Assembly (NCBI RefSeq): GCF_003355005.1
Contig: NZ_CP029986.1
Span: 201,222-265,221 of the forward strand
Direction: 5' to 3'
DNA: 64,000 bases
DNA from: Sphingomonas sp. FARSPH
GTDB lineage: Bacteria > Pseudomonadota > Alphaproteobacteria > Sphingomonadales > Sphingomonadaceae
The notes under the pieces were generated by a model. That model had not been told where the DNA came from and did no database searches. It worked only from the letters and a program-made list of their open reading frames with translations. Shown one piece after another: positions 18,101 to 26,904 of the stretch; within the stretch, counting starts at the first letter, position 1, and each line of letters opens with the position of its first letter. Made by a program: the position numbers and the translations under genes.

Positions 18101-18262
18101 GCGCCTGGGCACGAGATCGAGCACCCGATGGCGATCGTGACCCTCGGCGGCCTCATCTCGTCTACCGCGCTTAACCTGCTGCTGCTGCCGGCGCTCTACG
18201 CTCGCTACGGAGAGGAACGCGCGGCCTCGCCCTCGCCCGAGCGCAAGGAGGCGCTGGCATGA
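15116..18262 (+). CDS. RND efflux permease, CzcA/CusA-like
   Basis: A 1,048-residue proton-driven efflux pump of the inner membrane. The N-terminus (VPLDVFPEFAPPMVEIQTEA, GLSTEEVESLVTVPIE) is typical of the heavy-metal subgroup. TM4 reads GLVIALGEVVDDAIIDVEN and carries the paired Asp used for proton relay. A second half repeats the fold (SLGSLVGFVTVIGIAARNGI). It overlaps the adaptor by 1 base and the outer-membrane factor by 4. The substrate cannot be read from sequence; metals are a fair guess from subgroup similarity. Confidence 0.9.
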   Translation: MLGRFVHFALAQRVLVLALATLLVVLGVRAGRDVPLDVFPEFAPPMVEIQTEAPGLSTEEVESLVTVPIETAVNGVPGLMTLRSKSVLGLSSVQILFERGSDVVRARQMVGERITQVQPRLPLAARQPVLMPPLSSTSRAMKVGLSSKKLDQMQISELVRWTIRPRLMAVPGVANVAVWGQRDRQLQVLVDPDRLRAAGVTLAEVRAAAGDAVLVGGGGFVDTPNQRLAVQQAGTVQTAADLRQAIVKQAGEAPVRIGDVARVVDGFAAPIGNAIIDDGPGIMLIVEKQPTANTLELTRAVEVAFAELKSGLKDVKVDTTIFRPATFIERSIDNLTRALQIGCVLVGVVLFLFTRDWRQATISLVAIPLSLLGAGLALLWSGATINVMIIAGLVIALGEVVDDAIIDVENIARRLRLNRESADPKPAFDVVLAASLEVRSAVVFASLIVMLVFVPIFFLGGVAGTFFQPLAVAYVLAIGTSLLVALTVTPAMCLLLLPNAPLKEERDTRFVAALKRRYVGFLPRVVGRPSLAVGIVAGGLLLAGVGYATFKDQFLPNFRETDFLMHFVEKPGTSIEAMDRITMRASKELRAIPGVRNFGAHIGRAEQADEVVGPNFTELWISLDENADYDASVKRIKDVVEGYPGLFRDVLTYLRERIKEVLTGAGATIVVRIYGPDQEELRAAGARVRSAIAGIQGISDLKLESQVLVPQIRVRPKPAELARLGLSAGEVRRQAQILVAQQKVGEIYRDQKAFDVAVWGEPAVRNNIHALRDLMIQAPTLGGALPSSGSWSGAGAPVRLGDIADVDIVPAPNEVKRENGQRRLDVTMNVAGADLGTVAQAVDAAVAKVPFATGYHPQVLGEYAALKDSRQRLWSTGAFCLIGILLLVWIEFRSRRITALVGVSLPFALVGGVAAVALTGGVLSLGSLVGFVTVIGIAARNGIMLLSHYQHLERHEGVAFGRELVLRGAEERLVPILMTAACAGLALVPLIVAGNAPGHEIEHPMAIVTLGGLISSTALNLLLLPALYARYGEERAASPSPERKEALA

Positions 18263-19638
18263 CGCATCGCTGCCTGACGCCGATCCTCGCACTGCTCGCT
18301 TCGGCGTGCATGAGCGTGCCGAGGTCGCCGCCCACGGTCGCGCCGGGGAGCGCCACGGGCGGGTTCGCGACGCTACCCATCGCGTCCATCGCGCCCGTTC
18401 CGGACGACTGGTGGCGGCTCTACGACGATCCGGTGCTGGACGGGCTTGTGCGATCGGCACTGGCCGCAAATGCCGATCTGCGCGTCGCCTACGCCAATCT
18501 CGACGGCGCGCGCGCTGCGCTGCGGCAGGCACGGGCCGCGCGACTACCGCAGACCACGATCGAAAGCGCGCTGGGCGTCGACAACCCCGCCTCGCAGCCG
18601 AGCGCATCGGGCAACGTGCCCACGACGGATTACGATATCGCCGCGACGGTGAGCTGGGATATCGATCTGTTCGGTCGGCTGCGCTCCGCTGCGACCGCGA
18701 CGCGTGCCGATGCCGACGCGCAGGTCGCCGTCGTCGACGGGCTGCGGGTCGCGGTCGTCGCCGACACCGTCCTCGCCTATGTCGACCTGTGCGGGTCGAC
18801 CCGCGCGATCGCCGCCGCGCGCGCGGTCGCAACCGCGCAGGATCGCTCCGTCGGTCTCGTGCGCGAACAGCTCCGCGCCGGTGAGGTGTCACCGCTGGAG
18901 GTATCGCAGGTCGCGACGATCGCCGCCGCGACCCGCGCCGCAATCGCGCCGTTCGAGGCGCAGCGTGCCAACGCGCTCTACCGCCTCGCAACGCTTCAGG
19001 GGCGGCCACCCGCTGAAGCACGCGACTACAGCTTCGCCTGTACCGCCGCGCCCCGCTTGCGCACCGCCGCGCCGGTCGGCGATGGGACTGCCCTGCTGCT
19101 GCGTCGCCCCGACGTGCGCGAGGCGGAGCGTCGCCTTGCCGCCGCGGCGGCGCGGGTCGGTGTCGCCCGCGCGGACCTCTACCCGCGCGTCAATCTCGGC
19201 GGCGCGTTGGGGCTGCTCTCCGGTGGGATCAAGGCGGTCGCCTCGCCGCTCGTGACATGGGCTTTTCCCAATCAGGCGCCGGCGCGTGCCCGGCTCGAGC
19301 AGGCCCGTGCGACCGAACGCGCCGCGCTCGCCGGTTGGGACGTCGCCGTGCTACGATCCCTGCGCGAAGTGGAGACAGCGCTGGCCGCCTATGACGCGGA
19401 GACGCGGCGCAATCGCGATCTGGAAACGGCCGCACGCGAAGCACAGGCCTATGCCCGCCGGGCCGCGGCTCGCGTCCGCCTCGGCGACGCACCGGGCCTG
19501 CTCCAGGTCGACGCGCAGCGCGCGACCGCGGCCGCTACGCTCCAGCAGGCTCAGTCCGACCTGGCAGTTTCGCAGGGCGAGGTCGCCTTGTTTCGCGCGC
19601 TCGGCGGCGGGTGGCGAACGGGAACCGCTTCCGAGTAG
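18259..19638 (+). CDS. Outer-membrane efflux factor, NodT/OprM-like lipoprotein
   Basis: A 459-residue TolC-like channel with a lipobox (PILALLASACMS). The NodT-family pattern DDWWRLYDDPVLDGLVRSAL is followed by two repeats rich in coiled helices (LRVAYANLDGARAALRQARA; RRPDVREAERRLAAAAARVG), with SWDIDLFGRLR in between. It completes the tripartite pump with the two preceding genes and overlaps the permease by 4 bases. Confidence 0.92.
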   Translation: MTHRCLTPILALLASACMSVPRSPPTVAPGSATGGFATLPIASIAPVPDDWWRLYDDPVLDGLVRSALAANADLRVAYANLDGARAALRQARAARLPQTTIESALGVDNPASQPSASGNVPTTDYDIAATVSWDIDLFGRLRSAATATRADADAQVAVVDGLRVAVVADTVLAYVDLCGSTRAIAAARAVATAQDRSVGLVREQLRAGEVSPLEVSQVATIAAATRAAIAPFEAQRANALYRLATLQGRPPAEARDYSFACTAAPRLRTAAPVGDGTALLLRRPDVREAERRLAAAAARVGVARADLYPRVNLGGALGLLSGGIKAVASPLVTWAFPNQAPARARLEQARATERAALAGWDVAVLRSLREVETALAAYDAETRRNRDLETAAREAQAYARRAAARVRLGDAPGLLQVDAQRATAAATLQQAQSDLAVSQGEVALFRALGGGWRTGTASE

Positions 19639-19641
19639 AAT

Positions 19642-20322
19642 ATGGTCATGCGCATCCTGATCATCGAGGACGATCTCGAAACCAATCAATTCGTCGCCAA
19701 AGGTCTGAGCCAAGCCGGCCATCAGGTGAGTACGTGCGCCGATGGCCGAGATGGACTGTTTCAGGCCACCGGCGGCGACTTCGACGCGATCGTGCTTGAC
19801 CGGATGCTGCCCGGCCTCGACGGCCTGGCAGTCGTCAAGGCGCTGCGGGCAGCCGGCGACGCGACGCCGGTCATCATGCTGACCGCGGTCGGCGGCATTG
19901 CCGACCGGGTGGAGGGGCTTGAGGGCGGCGCCGACGACTATCTCGTAAAGCCCTTCGCCTTCTCGGAGCTTGCGGCGCGGCTGAACGCGCTGGGCAGGCG
20001 GCCTGCCGCGCGGGTGGAGTCACCTACTCTCACCGTCAGTGGAATCGCGCTTGATCTGCATCGGCGGACCGTCGAGCGCGACGGTCGTCGGATTGTCTTG
20101 CAGCCCCGCGAGTTCGCCTTGCTCGCCGAGCTGATGCGCAACCCTGGCCGCGTCATGACCCGTACCATGTTGCTCGAGCGGGTCTGGGATTTCGATTTCG
20201 ACCCGCAGACGAATATCGTCGAAACCCATCTCTCCCGCCTGCGATCGAAGCTGAATGCCGGTTTCGAGAGGGACGCGATCGAGACCGTTCGCGGCGCCGG
20301 CTACGTGCTGCGGGCCGAATGA
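19642..20322 (+). CDS. OmpR/PhoB-family response regulator
   Basis: A 226-residue DNA-binding response regulator. The receiver domain (MRILIIEDD; DAIVLDRMLPGLDGL with the phosphoacceptor Asp; DDYLVKPFAF with the conserved Lys) is followed by a winged helix (REFALLAELMRNPGRVMTRT, ETHLSRLRSKLNAGF). An alternative start at 19648 removes two residues. It follows the pump genes by 3 bases and overlaps its kinase by 4, so it very likely controls this operon. It is closely similar to the second regulator at 34378. Confidence 0.93.
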   Translation: MVMRILIIEDDLETNQFVAKGLSQAGHQVSTCADGRDGLFQATGGDFDAIVLDRMLPGLDGLAVVKALRAAGDATPVIMLTAVGGIADRVEGLEGGADDYLVKPFAFSELAARLNALGRRPAARVESPTLTVSGIALDLHRRTVERDGRRIVLQPREFALLAELMRNPGRVMTRTMLLERVWDFDFDPQTNIVETHLSRLRSKLNAGFERDAIETVRGAGYVLRAE

Positions 20323-21680
20323 TGCTGAACCGCTTCAGGCGCTCGACCTCCGGCCTTGTCACCCTCGTTGCGCTCCTTCTCGGCATGGCGACGGCTGTCA
20401 TCGGAACGGTCGCCTACGAAGTGACGCACGAGGCGCTGGAGCAGCAGCTCGATCACCGGATCGAGGCGGAGATGCGCTCGCTGATTGCGGAAAGCCGCGG
20501 TACGATGCCGGGCCTGACCGCCGCGATCAGGCGCAGAAGTGCCGCCCGATCTACCTCCAGCCTCGATTACATCCTCCTCGATCGCGAGGGGAATGCAATC
20601 GCCGCGACGATCGTGACCGATCATCCCGCCGCTCCCGGATACGAAGAGTTCCTGCACTATCGACGCGGAGAAGCCGTCGGGGTCGCCCAGGCGCTGACGA
20701 CATCTCTTGGGGCCGGCACGTTGATCGTCGCGGCGGATCGCAGCGGGCTCGACGAGATTGATCGAACGCTCATGCAGCTGTTCGCCGGCGCTCTGGCGGT
20801 GACGCTGCTCATGGGGAGCGTTTCCGCGCTGCTCGTCGGCTGGATTACGCGGCGGCGGCTTGCGCGGATCGACGCGACCGCAAAGGCGATCATCGCAGGC
20901 GATTTCACGCGCCGGGTGCCGGTCGACGGCTCGGGGAGCGAGTTCGATCGCCTCGCCCGGACCATCAATTCGATGCTCGAGCGGATCAATACCCTGCTCG
21001 ACAATCTGCGGCAGGTATCGAGCGACGTCGCACACGACCTGCGGACGCCGCTCACGCGCCTCTACAATCGTCTGGATGGCGCGCTCTCGGGTCATGAGGC
21101 GGAGCCGCAGCGGGGTGCAATCGAGGCGGCGAGGAGCGAAGCGGCCGAATTGCTGGAGATTTTTGCGGCGCTGCTGCGGATCGCCGAGATCGAAGGAATG
21201 CAGGATCGATCCCGGCGACAGCCAGTGGACCTGACGGCCTTGGTGGAGCAAATGGGTGAAACCTACGCGCCCGATTTCGAGGCGAACGGACATCGCTTCG
21301 AAGTCGATGCAGGCCCTGGCGCCGTTATCCACGGGGATCAGCGGCTCCTCAGTCAGGCCGTGGCCAATCTGCTCGACAATGCCTTGCGCCATACGCCTGC
21401 AGGAACGCTGGTGCGGCTTGTCGGCGAAACCGGCGGCCGGACTGCGAGCATCACCGTGCGGGACGACGGACCAGGCGCGGCGGTTGCAGACCCCAGCACG
21501 TTGTTCCGCCGGTTCGTGAGGGTCGAGCACGCCAGGGCCTCCCCCGGCAACGGCCTGGGGTTGGCCTTGGTGGCTGCGATCGTTTCCGCGATGGGAGGTG
21601 ACGCCCGGATCGATAGCGGACCGGGGTTCGCGGTGATCCTCACTTTTCCGACCGTCGATGTCGGCCTGAAACCTGCCTGA
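20319..21680 (+). CDS. Membrane sensor histidine kinase
   Basis: A 453-residue kinase with two membrane helices (about 15-35 and 150-172) around a short periplasmic sensor, a HAMP domain (RRRLARIDATAKAIIAGDF), an H-box (VSSDVAHDLRTPLTRL), an N-box (QAVANLLDNALRHTP) and G-boxes (VRDDGPG, GNGLGLALV). It is the partner of the preceding regulator and the last gene of the pump operon. The signal it senses is unknown; HeavyN-type kinases in this position often respond to metals. Confidence 0.92.
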   Translation: MMLNRFRRSTSGLVTLVALLLGMATAVIGTVAYEVTHEALEQQLDHRIEAEMRSLIAESRGTMPGLTAAIRRRSAARSTSSLDYILLDREGNAIAATIVTDHPAAPGYEEFLHYRRGEAVGVAQALTTSLGAGTLIVAADRSGLDEIDRTLMQLFAGALAVTLLMGSVSALLVGWITRRRLARIDATAKAIIAGDFTRRVPVDGSGSEFDRLARTINSMLERINTLLDNLRQVSSDVAHDLRTPLTRLYNRLDGALSGHEAEPQRGAIEAARSEAAELLEIFAALLRIAEIEGMQDRSRRQPVDLTALVEQMGETYAPDFEANGHRFEVDAGPGAVIHGDQRLLSQAVANLLDNALRHTPAGTLVRLVGETGGRTASITVRDDGPGAAVADPSTLFRRFVRVEHARASPGNGLGLALVAAIVSAMGGDARIDSGPGFAVILTFPTVDVGLKPA

Positions 21681-21796
21681 CGGACCACGGCGTTGGTAGG
21701 ATCACCGCCAAAATTACGATTCCCCAATGTGGCCGAGTGTTCGATTGTCATCGTCCTCGAAGTTTTCCATTTTCGGCGGCGGGAGGCGCGAGTTAG

Positions 21797-22333
21797 GTGG
21801 AGATGATCAAGCCCGTTGAAAGTCTGCCGCTCGATGTCCTCTACGGCGTGCATCGCGCCGAGCTGCTGCGCTTTCTGATCTCGCGTACGGGCGATCCGTC
21901 CGAAGCCGAGGATCTGGTGCAAGACCTTTGGCTCAAGGCAAGCCGCGTCAGTGCTGGTCCGACGGCGAACGGCCGGGCCTATCTGTTCCGAATGGCGCAA
22001 AACCTGATCGTCGACCGCGCACGCGAACGGCAACGCCGAATGCGGCGTGAGCGGTTGTGGATCGACGACGGGGCACCACCCAGCGCCGCGTGCGAGGAAC
22101 GCGTCGATCCCTCGCGTGACGCCGAGAAAGCGCTGATCGACCGCGAGGAGCTCGCTCGCTTGTCGCAGGCGATCGAAACGGTTCCCGACGGAGCGCGTCG
22201 GGTCTTTGATCTGCACAAGTTGAAAGGACTGTCGCACGCGGAGGTTGCCGCCCAGCTGGGCATCTCCCACAGCGGTGTCGAAAAGCACATGGCGGTTGCG
22301 ATGAAATATCTTCGTCGCGCGCTGGCCGACTGA
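21797..22333 (+). CDS. ECF RNA polymerase sigma factor (FecI-like)
   Basis: A 178-residue extracytoplasmic-function sigma factor. Region 2 (LLRFLISRTGDPSEAEDLVQ, then DLWLKA) and region 4 (LKGLSHAEVAAQLGISHSGV, then EKHMAVAMKYLRRAL) are present and nothing else, as in the FecI group. It starts at GTG 21797 or ATG 21803. FecR and a TonB receptor with an STN domain follow. In known systems the receptor signals through FecR to release sigma, which transcribes the receptor. Confidence 0.93.
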   Translation: MEMIKPVESLPLDVLYGVHRAELLRFLISRTGDPSEAEDLVQDLWLKASRVSAGPTANGRAYLFRMAQNLIVDRARERQRRMRRERLWIDDGAPPSAACEERVDPSRDAEKALIDREELARLSQAIETVPDGARRVFDLHKLKGLSHAEVAAQLGISHSGVEKHMAVAMKYLRRALAD

Positions 22334-22394
22334 GGGCGAACGATATGCGTGTCGTCTTTGATCGCTTAGGATTTTTCGGAAAGGCTACCGCGCA

Positions 22395-23345
22395 ATGAGC
22401 GCGCCCCGTCAAAGTGACGATGACGTCTTCGAGCAGGCCGTTGCCTGGCACCGCGCCCTCGCGCGTGACGACGCCGATTGGGACGCGTACATGTCATGGC
22501 TCGACCAGGATCCAGCGCACCGGGTCGCCTTTGATGAGGTCGCATTGCTGGACCGCATGATCGAGGATCATGCTCCTTCGCTGCAGCGCGAAGAGGACGC
22601 GGGCGTCGCCGATCATGCCCCGCAAAACACGCGCAAGCCCCTCTGGATCGGAGGCTCGATCGCCGCAGCGCTCGCGGCAGCGATCGCCTTGCCCATGCTG
22701 ACGAAGACCCCGGCCGACATGGTCTATCACGCCGCCGCACAATCTCGGAGCATCACGCTCGCCGGCGACACGCGCGTGACGCTCGCTCCCCGGTCGAGCC
22801 TTGTCGTTCAGGCTGGCGATCCGACGAGACTGCGGCTTGCAGCGGGCGAGGCCTATTTTGCCGTGCCTCATGTCGCCGGTCGCACCTTGTCGATCCGGGC
22901 GGGTGATTATGACGTTCGTGATATCGGTACGAAATTCTCGGTCAATCTTACGCCGTCCTTCCTGACCGTTGCCGTGGCGGAGGGAAATGTGTCCGTCCAG
23001 CCGCATACGGGCAACGCCGCGGCCGTTCCGGCCGGCAAACAGCTTCTCGCCGAGCGCGGGCGCGGCCGCGCTCGTCTTTCGACGGTGGTTGCATCCGACG
23101 TCGCCAGCTGGCGACGCGGCCGGCTCGTATATGCCGACGCGCCGCTCGACGTCGTCGTTGCCGACCTCTCTCGTTATACGGGCAAGCGGGTGAGCGTCGA
23201 TCAAAGGCTGCGAAACCGCAAATTCTCGGGAGTGCTAGCGATTGCCAATGGTCCGGGGATGTTTCGCGATCTTGCAGAGCTCATGTCTATCTCAAGCCGC
23301 CCTGATGGTGCTGGTGTCCGCTTCATTCCTGTCGGTGAGCGCTGA
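22395..23345 (+). CDS. FecR-family anti-sigma / signal-transfer protein
   Basis: A 316-residue single-pass inner-membrane protein. Residues 1 to about 60 are a cytoplasmic DUF4880 domain (FEQAVAWHRALARDDADW, YMSWLDQDPAHRVAFDEV). One membrane helix follows (PLWIGGSIAAALAAAIALPM) and then a periplasmic FecR domain (ITLAGDTRVTLAPRSSLVV, YDVRDIGTKFSVNL). The C-terminal part resembles a DUF4974 domain that contacts the receptor's STN domain. It overlaps the receptor gene by almost 100 bases. Confidence 0.93.
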   Translation: MSAPRQSDDDVFEQAVAWHRALARDDADWDAYMSWLDQDPAHRVAFDEVALLDRMIEDHAPSLQREEDAGVADHAPQNTRKPLWIGGSIAAALAAAIALPMLTKTPADMVYHAAAQSRSITLAGDTRVTLAPRSSLVVQAGDPTRLRLAAGEAYFAVPHVAGRTLSIRAGDYDVRDIGTKFSVNLTPSFLTVAVAEGNVSVQPHTGNAAAVPAGKQLLAERGRGRARLSTVVASDVASWRRGRLVYADAPLDVVVADLSRYTGKRVSVDQRLRNRKFSGVLAIANGPGMFRDLAELMSISSRPDGAGVRFIPVGER

Positions 23346-25662
23346 AGCGGTTGCACAAGCATCGGTCCGACTCGAAAAATCTACCGCCATCACCATCGAC
23401 CTGCCGGAAGGCACGCTTGAAGCAAGCGTCGCACTGCTCGCGCAGCAGGCGGGCATCGCGGTCGCGTGGCTCAGTCCGCTTCCGAAAGCCATGGTCCCGC
23501 GCCTCCGCGCGCGGCTGACACCGCTGGCTGCCCTGCGGCGATTGCTGGTCGGTACAAAACTGACGGTCACGCAGGTGGGGCCGAGAACATATCGCATCGA
23601 ATCCCGCGGGAATCTGCGGCCCCGGACGCAACCGGTGCCGCGCACGCCCCGCGCTGCGCCGCCCATCGCGGTCCCGGAAGAGCTGCAGCAACAGGAAATC
23701 GTCGTCACGGCGCGAAAGATCATCGAGCCGGTCAGCGGCGTTCCGGGCGGGATTGCCGTCCTGCAAGGCGCCAGGCTTCCGGGCGGCCGCCTCGGTTTCG
23801 CGTCGACCGACGTCGCCCTCGGGCTGGAGGGGCTGTCACTGACGAATCTGGGACCTGGCCGGAACCGGCAATTTATCCGCGGGGTCGCCGACAGTCCGTT
23901 CAATGGCCCTAGCCAATCGACCGTCGCGGTCGTCCTCGACGAGGCGCGCATCACCTTCGACGCGCCCGACCCCGATTTGCGACTGGTCGATATGGAGCGG
24001 ATCGAGCTGCTGAAAGGGCCTCAAGGACCGCTCTACGGCTCGGGTGCGCTGGGCGGCGTCTATCACATGGTGACGAGGAAACCCGACCTCGCCGCACATC
24101 AGTTCCACACGAGTGTCTCGACCGAGATCGTGCAGAGCGGCGGGGTAGGCGCCGGCATCGAGGGAATAGTCAACCTGCCGCTAGCCGACGATCGCCTGGC
24201 CATACGCGGCGTGGGATATGCGTCGCGCGAGGCGGGTTGGATAGACCGCGTTGGACAGAAGCGGAACGCCAATCGCGCAGAAACGACCGGGGGACGGCTG
24301 GCGGTGCGCTGGCAGCCCGATCCGGTCTGGAGACTGGACGTCGCCGGCACCCTGCAGAATGTGAATACGCGGGACAGCCGTTATGTCGTCCAGGAGGACG
24401 TGGTCCGCCGCCCGGCCGGTATCACCGAACCCAGTGACAACGACTTTTCGGCGCTCAGTGGATCGCTCGCAGGTCGTATCGGGGATTTAAGACTTCTGGT
24501 CTCTTCCAGCTACGTCCATCACGCGGTCGACTATGTCCAGGACGCGACCGATGCCGCGCCGGCGTTCGGGCGTGTCGGCCCCCTTCGCTTCAGCGACACG
24601 CGACGCTACTCTGTCCGCAATTACGAAGCGCGACTGTCGTCGGCGACGCCGGGCGCCTGGTTGATCGGCGCCTCGTACATGCGCGCTGTTAGTGATGAAA
24701 CCGGAACGATTGAATCGATCAGCCGCGATCCCAATTCGGCTCAGGTGCAAAGCCGGTTGCGGCGCGTGGTGGAGATTGCCGGGTTTGGTAATGCGACCCT
24801 CAACGTCGCGCCGCGCGTTCAGGCGACTGTCGGCGCCCGCGTCTCCCACACGGCCGACGAGGACGAAACTGCGGAGGAAGCTGGCGCTACCGTCAGTCGG
24901 ATCGGGAAAACGACGCTCTCCCCCAGCCTCGCCGTATCGTGGCGCCCGCCCGGCAGGGGACTGGTCTATCTGCGTTACGCCCGCGCGGTGCGCCCAGGCG
25001 GCCTCGCGCCCAATGCGACCACGCAAGCGACGCGCTTCGATGCCGACGAGTTGGGATCTGCCGAACTGGGTTATCGGGGATATCTGCACGGCGACACGCT
25101 TCGCTTCGACGTCGGCGCCTTTCATACGAGCTGGTCCGGCATCCAGAGCGATTATCTGCTTCCGAGCGGGCTGGTATCGACACGTAATGCCGGCAGCGCA
25201 GCCGTGCTCGGCGCAGAGATCAGCGTGGATTGGGACGCATCGGCAAGGCTGCGCATTTCGGCAGGCGCAAGCTATGTCGACGCCAGGCTGACGCGAAGCG
25301 AGGACGGCGTGGAAGTCGATGATCGTCGGCTGCCGATCACGCCGGATCTCAGCGCCCGGCTCGTCGCCGCCTGGCGTTTGAACGTCGGACACTGGTCGGG
25401 GTCATTGGGAGGACAAGCGAATTACGTCGGCCATGCCCATCTGACCTTCGATCCCGCCGCCGATCGCACGATGGGAGGATATGCTCTGCTGTCGGCCAAC
25501 GCGCAGATGAGCAGAGACCAATGGACGGTCACTGGCCGAATAGACAATCTGCTCGACACGACCGCAGATACGTTCGCATTCGGCAATCCGTTTTTGAAGG
25601 AACGCCAGTTCACACCCCTGCGACCCCGGACCGTCACGCTGTCGGTGTCACGCTCCTGGTGA
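23248..25662 (+). CDS. TonB-dependent receptor with N-terminal STN signalling domain
   Basis: An outer-membrane transporter of about 804 residues. The ATG at 23248 gives a signal peptide ending SAEAVAQA; other starts (23242, 23305) are possible. An STN domain follows (ITIDLPEGTLEASVALLAQQ, LTPLAALRRLL), then a TonB-box-like QEIVVTARK near residue 150, the plug (VDMERIELLKGPQGPLYGSG) and a 22-strand-type barrel ending in a terminal aromatic (VTLSVSRSW). With the sigma and FecR genes it forms a cell-surface signalling system. The ligand, probably a siderophore or other chelate, is not readable. Its 3' end overlaps the convergent broken phosphatase-family gene by 29 bases. Confidence 0.92.
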   Translation: MVRGCFAILQSSCLSQAALMVLVSASFLSVSAEAVAQASVRLEKSTAITIDLPEGTLEASVALLAQQAGIAVAWLSPLPKAMVPRLRARLTPLAALRRLLVGTKLTVTQVGPRTYRIESRGNLRPRTQPVPRTPRAAPPIAVPEELQQQEIVVTARKIIEPVSGVPGGIAVLQGARLPGGRLGFASTDVALGLEGLSLTNLGPGRNRQFIRGVADSPFNGPSQSTVAVVLDEARITFDAPDPDLRLVDMERIELLKGPQGPLYGSGALGGVYHMVTRKPDLAAHQFHTSVSTEIVQSGGVGAGIEGIVNLPLADDRLAIRGVGYASREAGWIDRVGQKRNANRAETTGGRLAVRWQPDPVWRLDVAGTLQNVNTRDSRYVVQEDVVRRPAGITEPSDNDFSALSGSLAGRIGDLRLLVSSSYVHHAVDYVQDATDAAPAFGRVGPLRFSDTRRYSVRNYEARLSSATPGAWLIGASYMRAVSDETGTIESISRDPNSAQVQSRLRRVVEIAGFGNATLNVAPRVQATVGARVSHTADEDETAEEAGATVSRIGKTTLSPSLAVSWRPPGRGLVYLRYARAVRPGGLAPNATTQATRFDADELGSAELGYRGYLHGDTLRFDVGAFHTSWSGIQSDYLLPSGLVSTRNAGSAAVLGAEISVDWDASARLRISAGASYVDARLTRSEDGVEVDDRRLPITPDLSARLVAAWRLNVGHWSGSLGGQANYVGHAHLTFDPAADRTMGGYALLSANAQMSRDQWTVTGRIDNLLDTTADTFAFGNPFLKERQFTPLRPRTVTLSVSRSW

Positions 25663-26686
25663 TCGGACGCAGTCGGTAGGTCGCAACGTAACCGACGTGA
25701 TCCGACAGCATGCTGCCCGACGCATCCCGGCCGAACGGGGTCGTGATGCGGACCGCGTCGAGCGCCATGTCGGCACCGTCGAAGTGAAGCTGCCAATCAC
25801 GGGCCCGCCGCAGCGACCAGCGTGCATCGCGGTCGAGAGCACCCCCTGTTGCCGCCACCTGCCGCAGGGCGTCGCGCACCACGGGTTGTGCCGTCCAGCG
25901 CTGTACAGCGGCCTGCATCGGGAGCCGGCGAGCCGGCACCGACCCGACGTTGAGGTCTCCGGCGACGATCAGGGGGCGGCGTTCATCATGCGTTCTGGCG
26001 ATAAACGCGGTCAGGTAAGCGAACTGCCGCTTCCAGGCGGCGTCGGCCCGTTCGGCTGGCACGCCCGACGCACCGCGGCTGTTCAGATGCGTGGTCAAAA
26101 CGTCGATCCCGCCGGGGGCGTCCGGTGTTCCGATCGTCGCGATCATCGCGCCCTTTGCCGCGAGACAGTCGTAGCCGGCGCAGTCATAATGCGGGAATGT
26201 CTAGCTACGGACGCGGAGGATCGGGTGGTCCGACATTATGGCAAGTCCACTGCCGACAAATTTGCCCTCAGTCTCACCAACCGACCACCGCGCGGCATCG
26301 GCGAAAACCCGCTCGTCGGTAGATGGCCGGCCTTCCGTCGTTGAACCGGTTCCCGGCCCCAGCGCGGCATATCGATAGCCTGACGCGCGGATCATCTCGC
26401 GTGCGCCTTCAGTGAATGCCTCTTGGACGACAGCGATATCCGGCGAATCTCCGCGCAGGTGCATTGATCGCAGGGTAGCGGCGATGCTTTGCAGCGCAGC
26501 GACACGGCCCCCTGCGACAGGCCACGGCAACCCTTTCACATTGTAGGTCAAAAGGGAAACGCCGTGAGCGATGCGCGGCGCGCGCGATGGTATCCGCGCC
26601 GCTGGGCTGGCCCCACCACCGGCAGCGCCGGCGAGCGCGACTGCCGCTGTGATGACCAGTGCTGCTGCACCCAAACGCCCGATCAT
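25634..26686 (-). pseudogene. Endonuclease/exonuclease/phosphatase-family gene with an in-frame amber stop
   Basis: One reading frame of about 351 codons is interrupted by a single TAG at 26201-26203. Before it, the product starts at 26686 with a signal-like segment (MIGRLGAAALVITAAVALAG) and has LLTYNVKGLPWP, AVVQEAFTEGAREM and SDHPIL. After it, in the same frame, come PHYDCAGYDCLA, TTHLNSRG, LIVAGDLNVG and SDHVGYVATYRL with the terminal catalytic SDH. These are the EEP-fold metal and catalytic motifs (N, E, GDxN, SDH). No frameshift is involved, only one codon. The C-terminal part could restart at MIATIG (26146) but would lack half of the active site. Secreted EEP enzymes cut phosphodiesters, including phospholipid head groups or DNA. 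Confidence 0.85.
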
Positions 26687-26904
26687 GCCTTCTGCCTCCA
26701 GCTGAGCGAAGGACGGCACGCAGCAGCAGCAGCCGCAGTCGACCATTGCCGAAGAATTTTTGATCCGCTGACTGCGGTGGGTCGCTGTGGTGCCGTTTAA
26801 CCCCGTCAACGAGGGACGGGCGGTCGATGAAAGCCGGGCGAAACTATAGACGAATGCGTCGCATGACGCCGCTGGGAGCCCTCTTCTTGCGCGGCGGTGC
26901 ATGA

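Noticed and set aside
25634..26146. A separate short gene for the C-terminal part of the EEP enzyme
   Set aside because: It is in the same frame as the upstream half, lacks the first catalytic motifs and is best read as the remainder of one gene.
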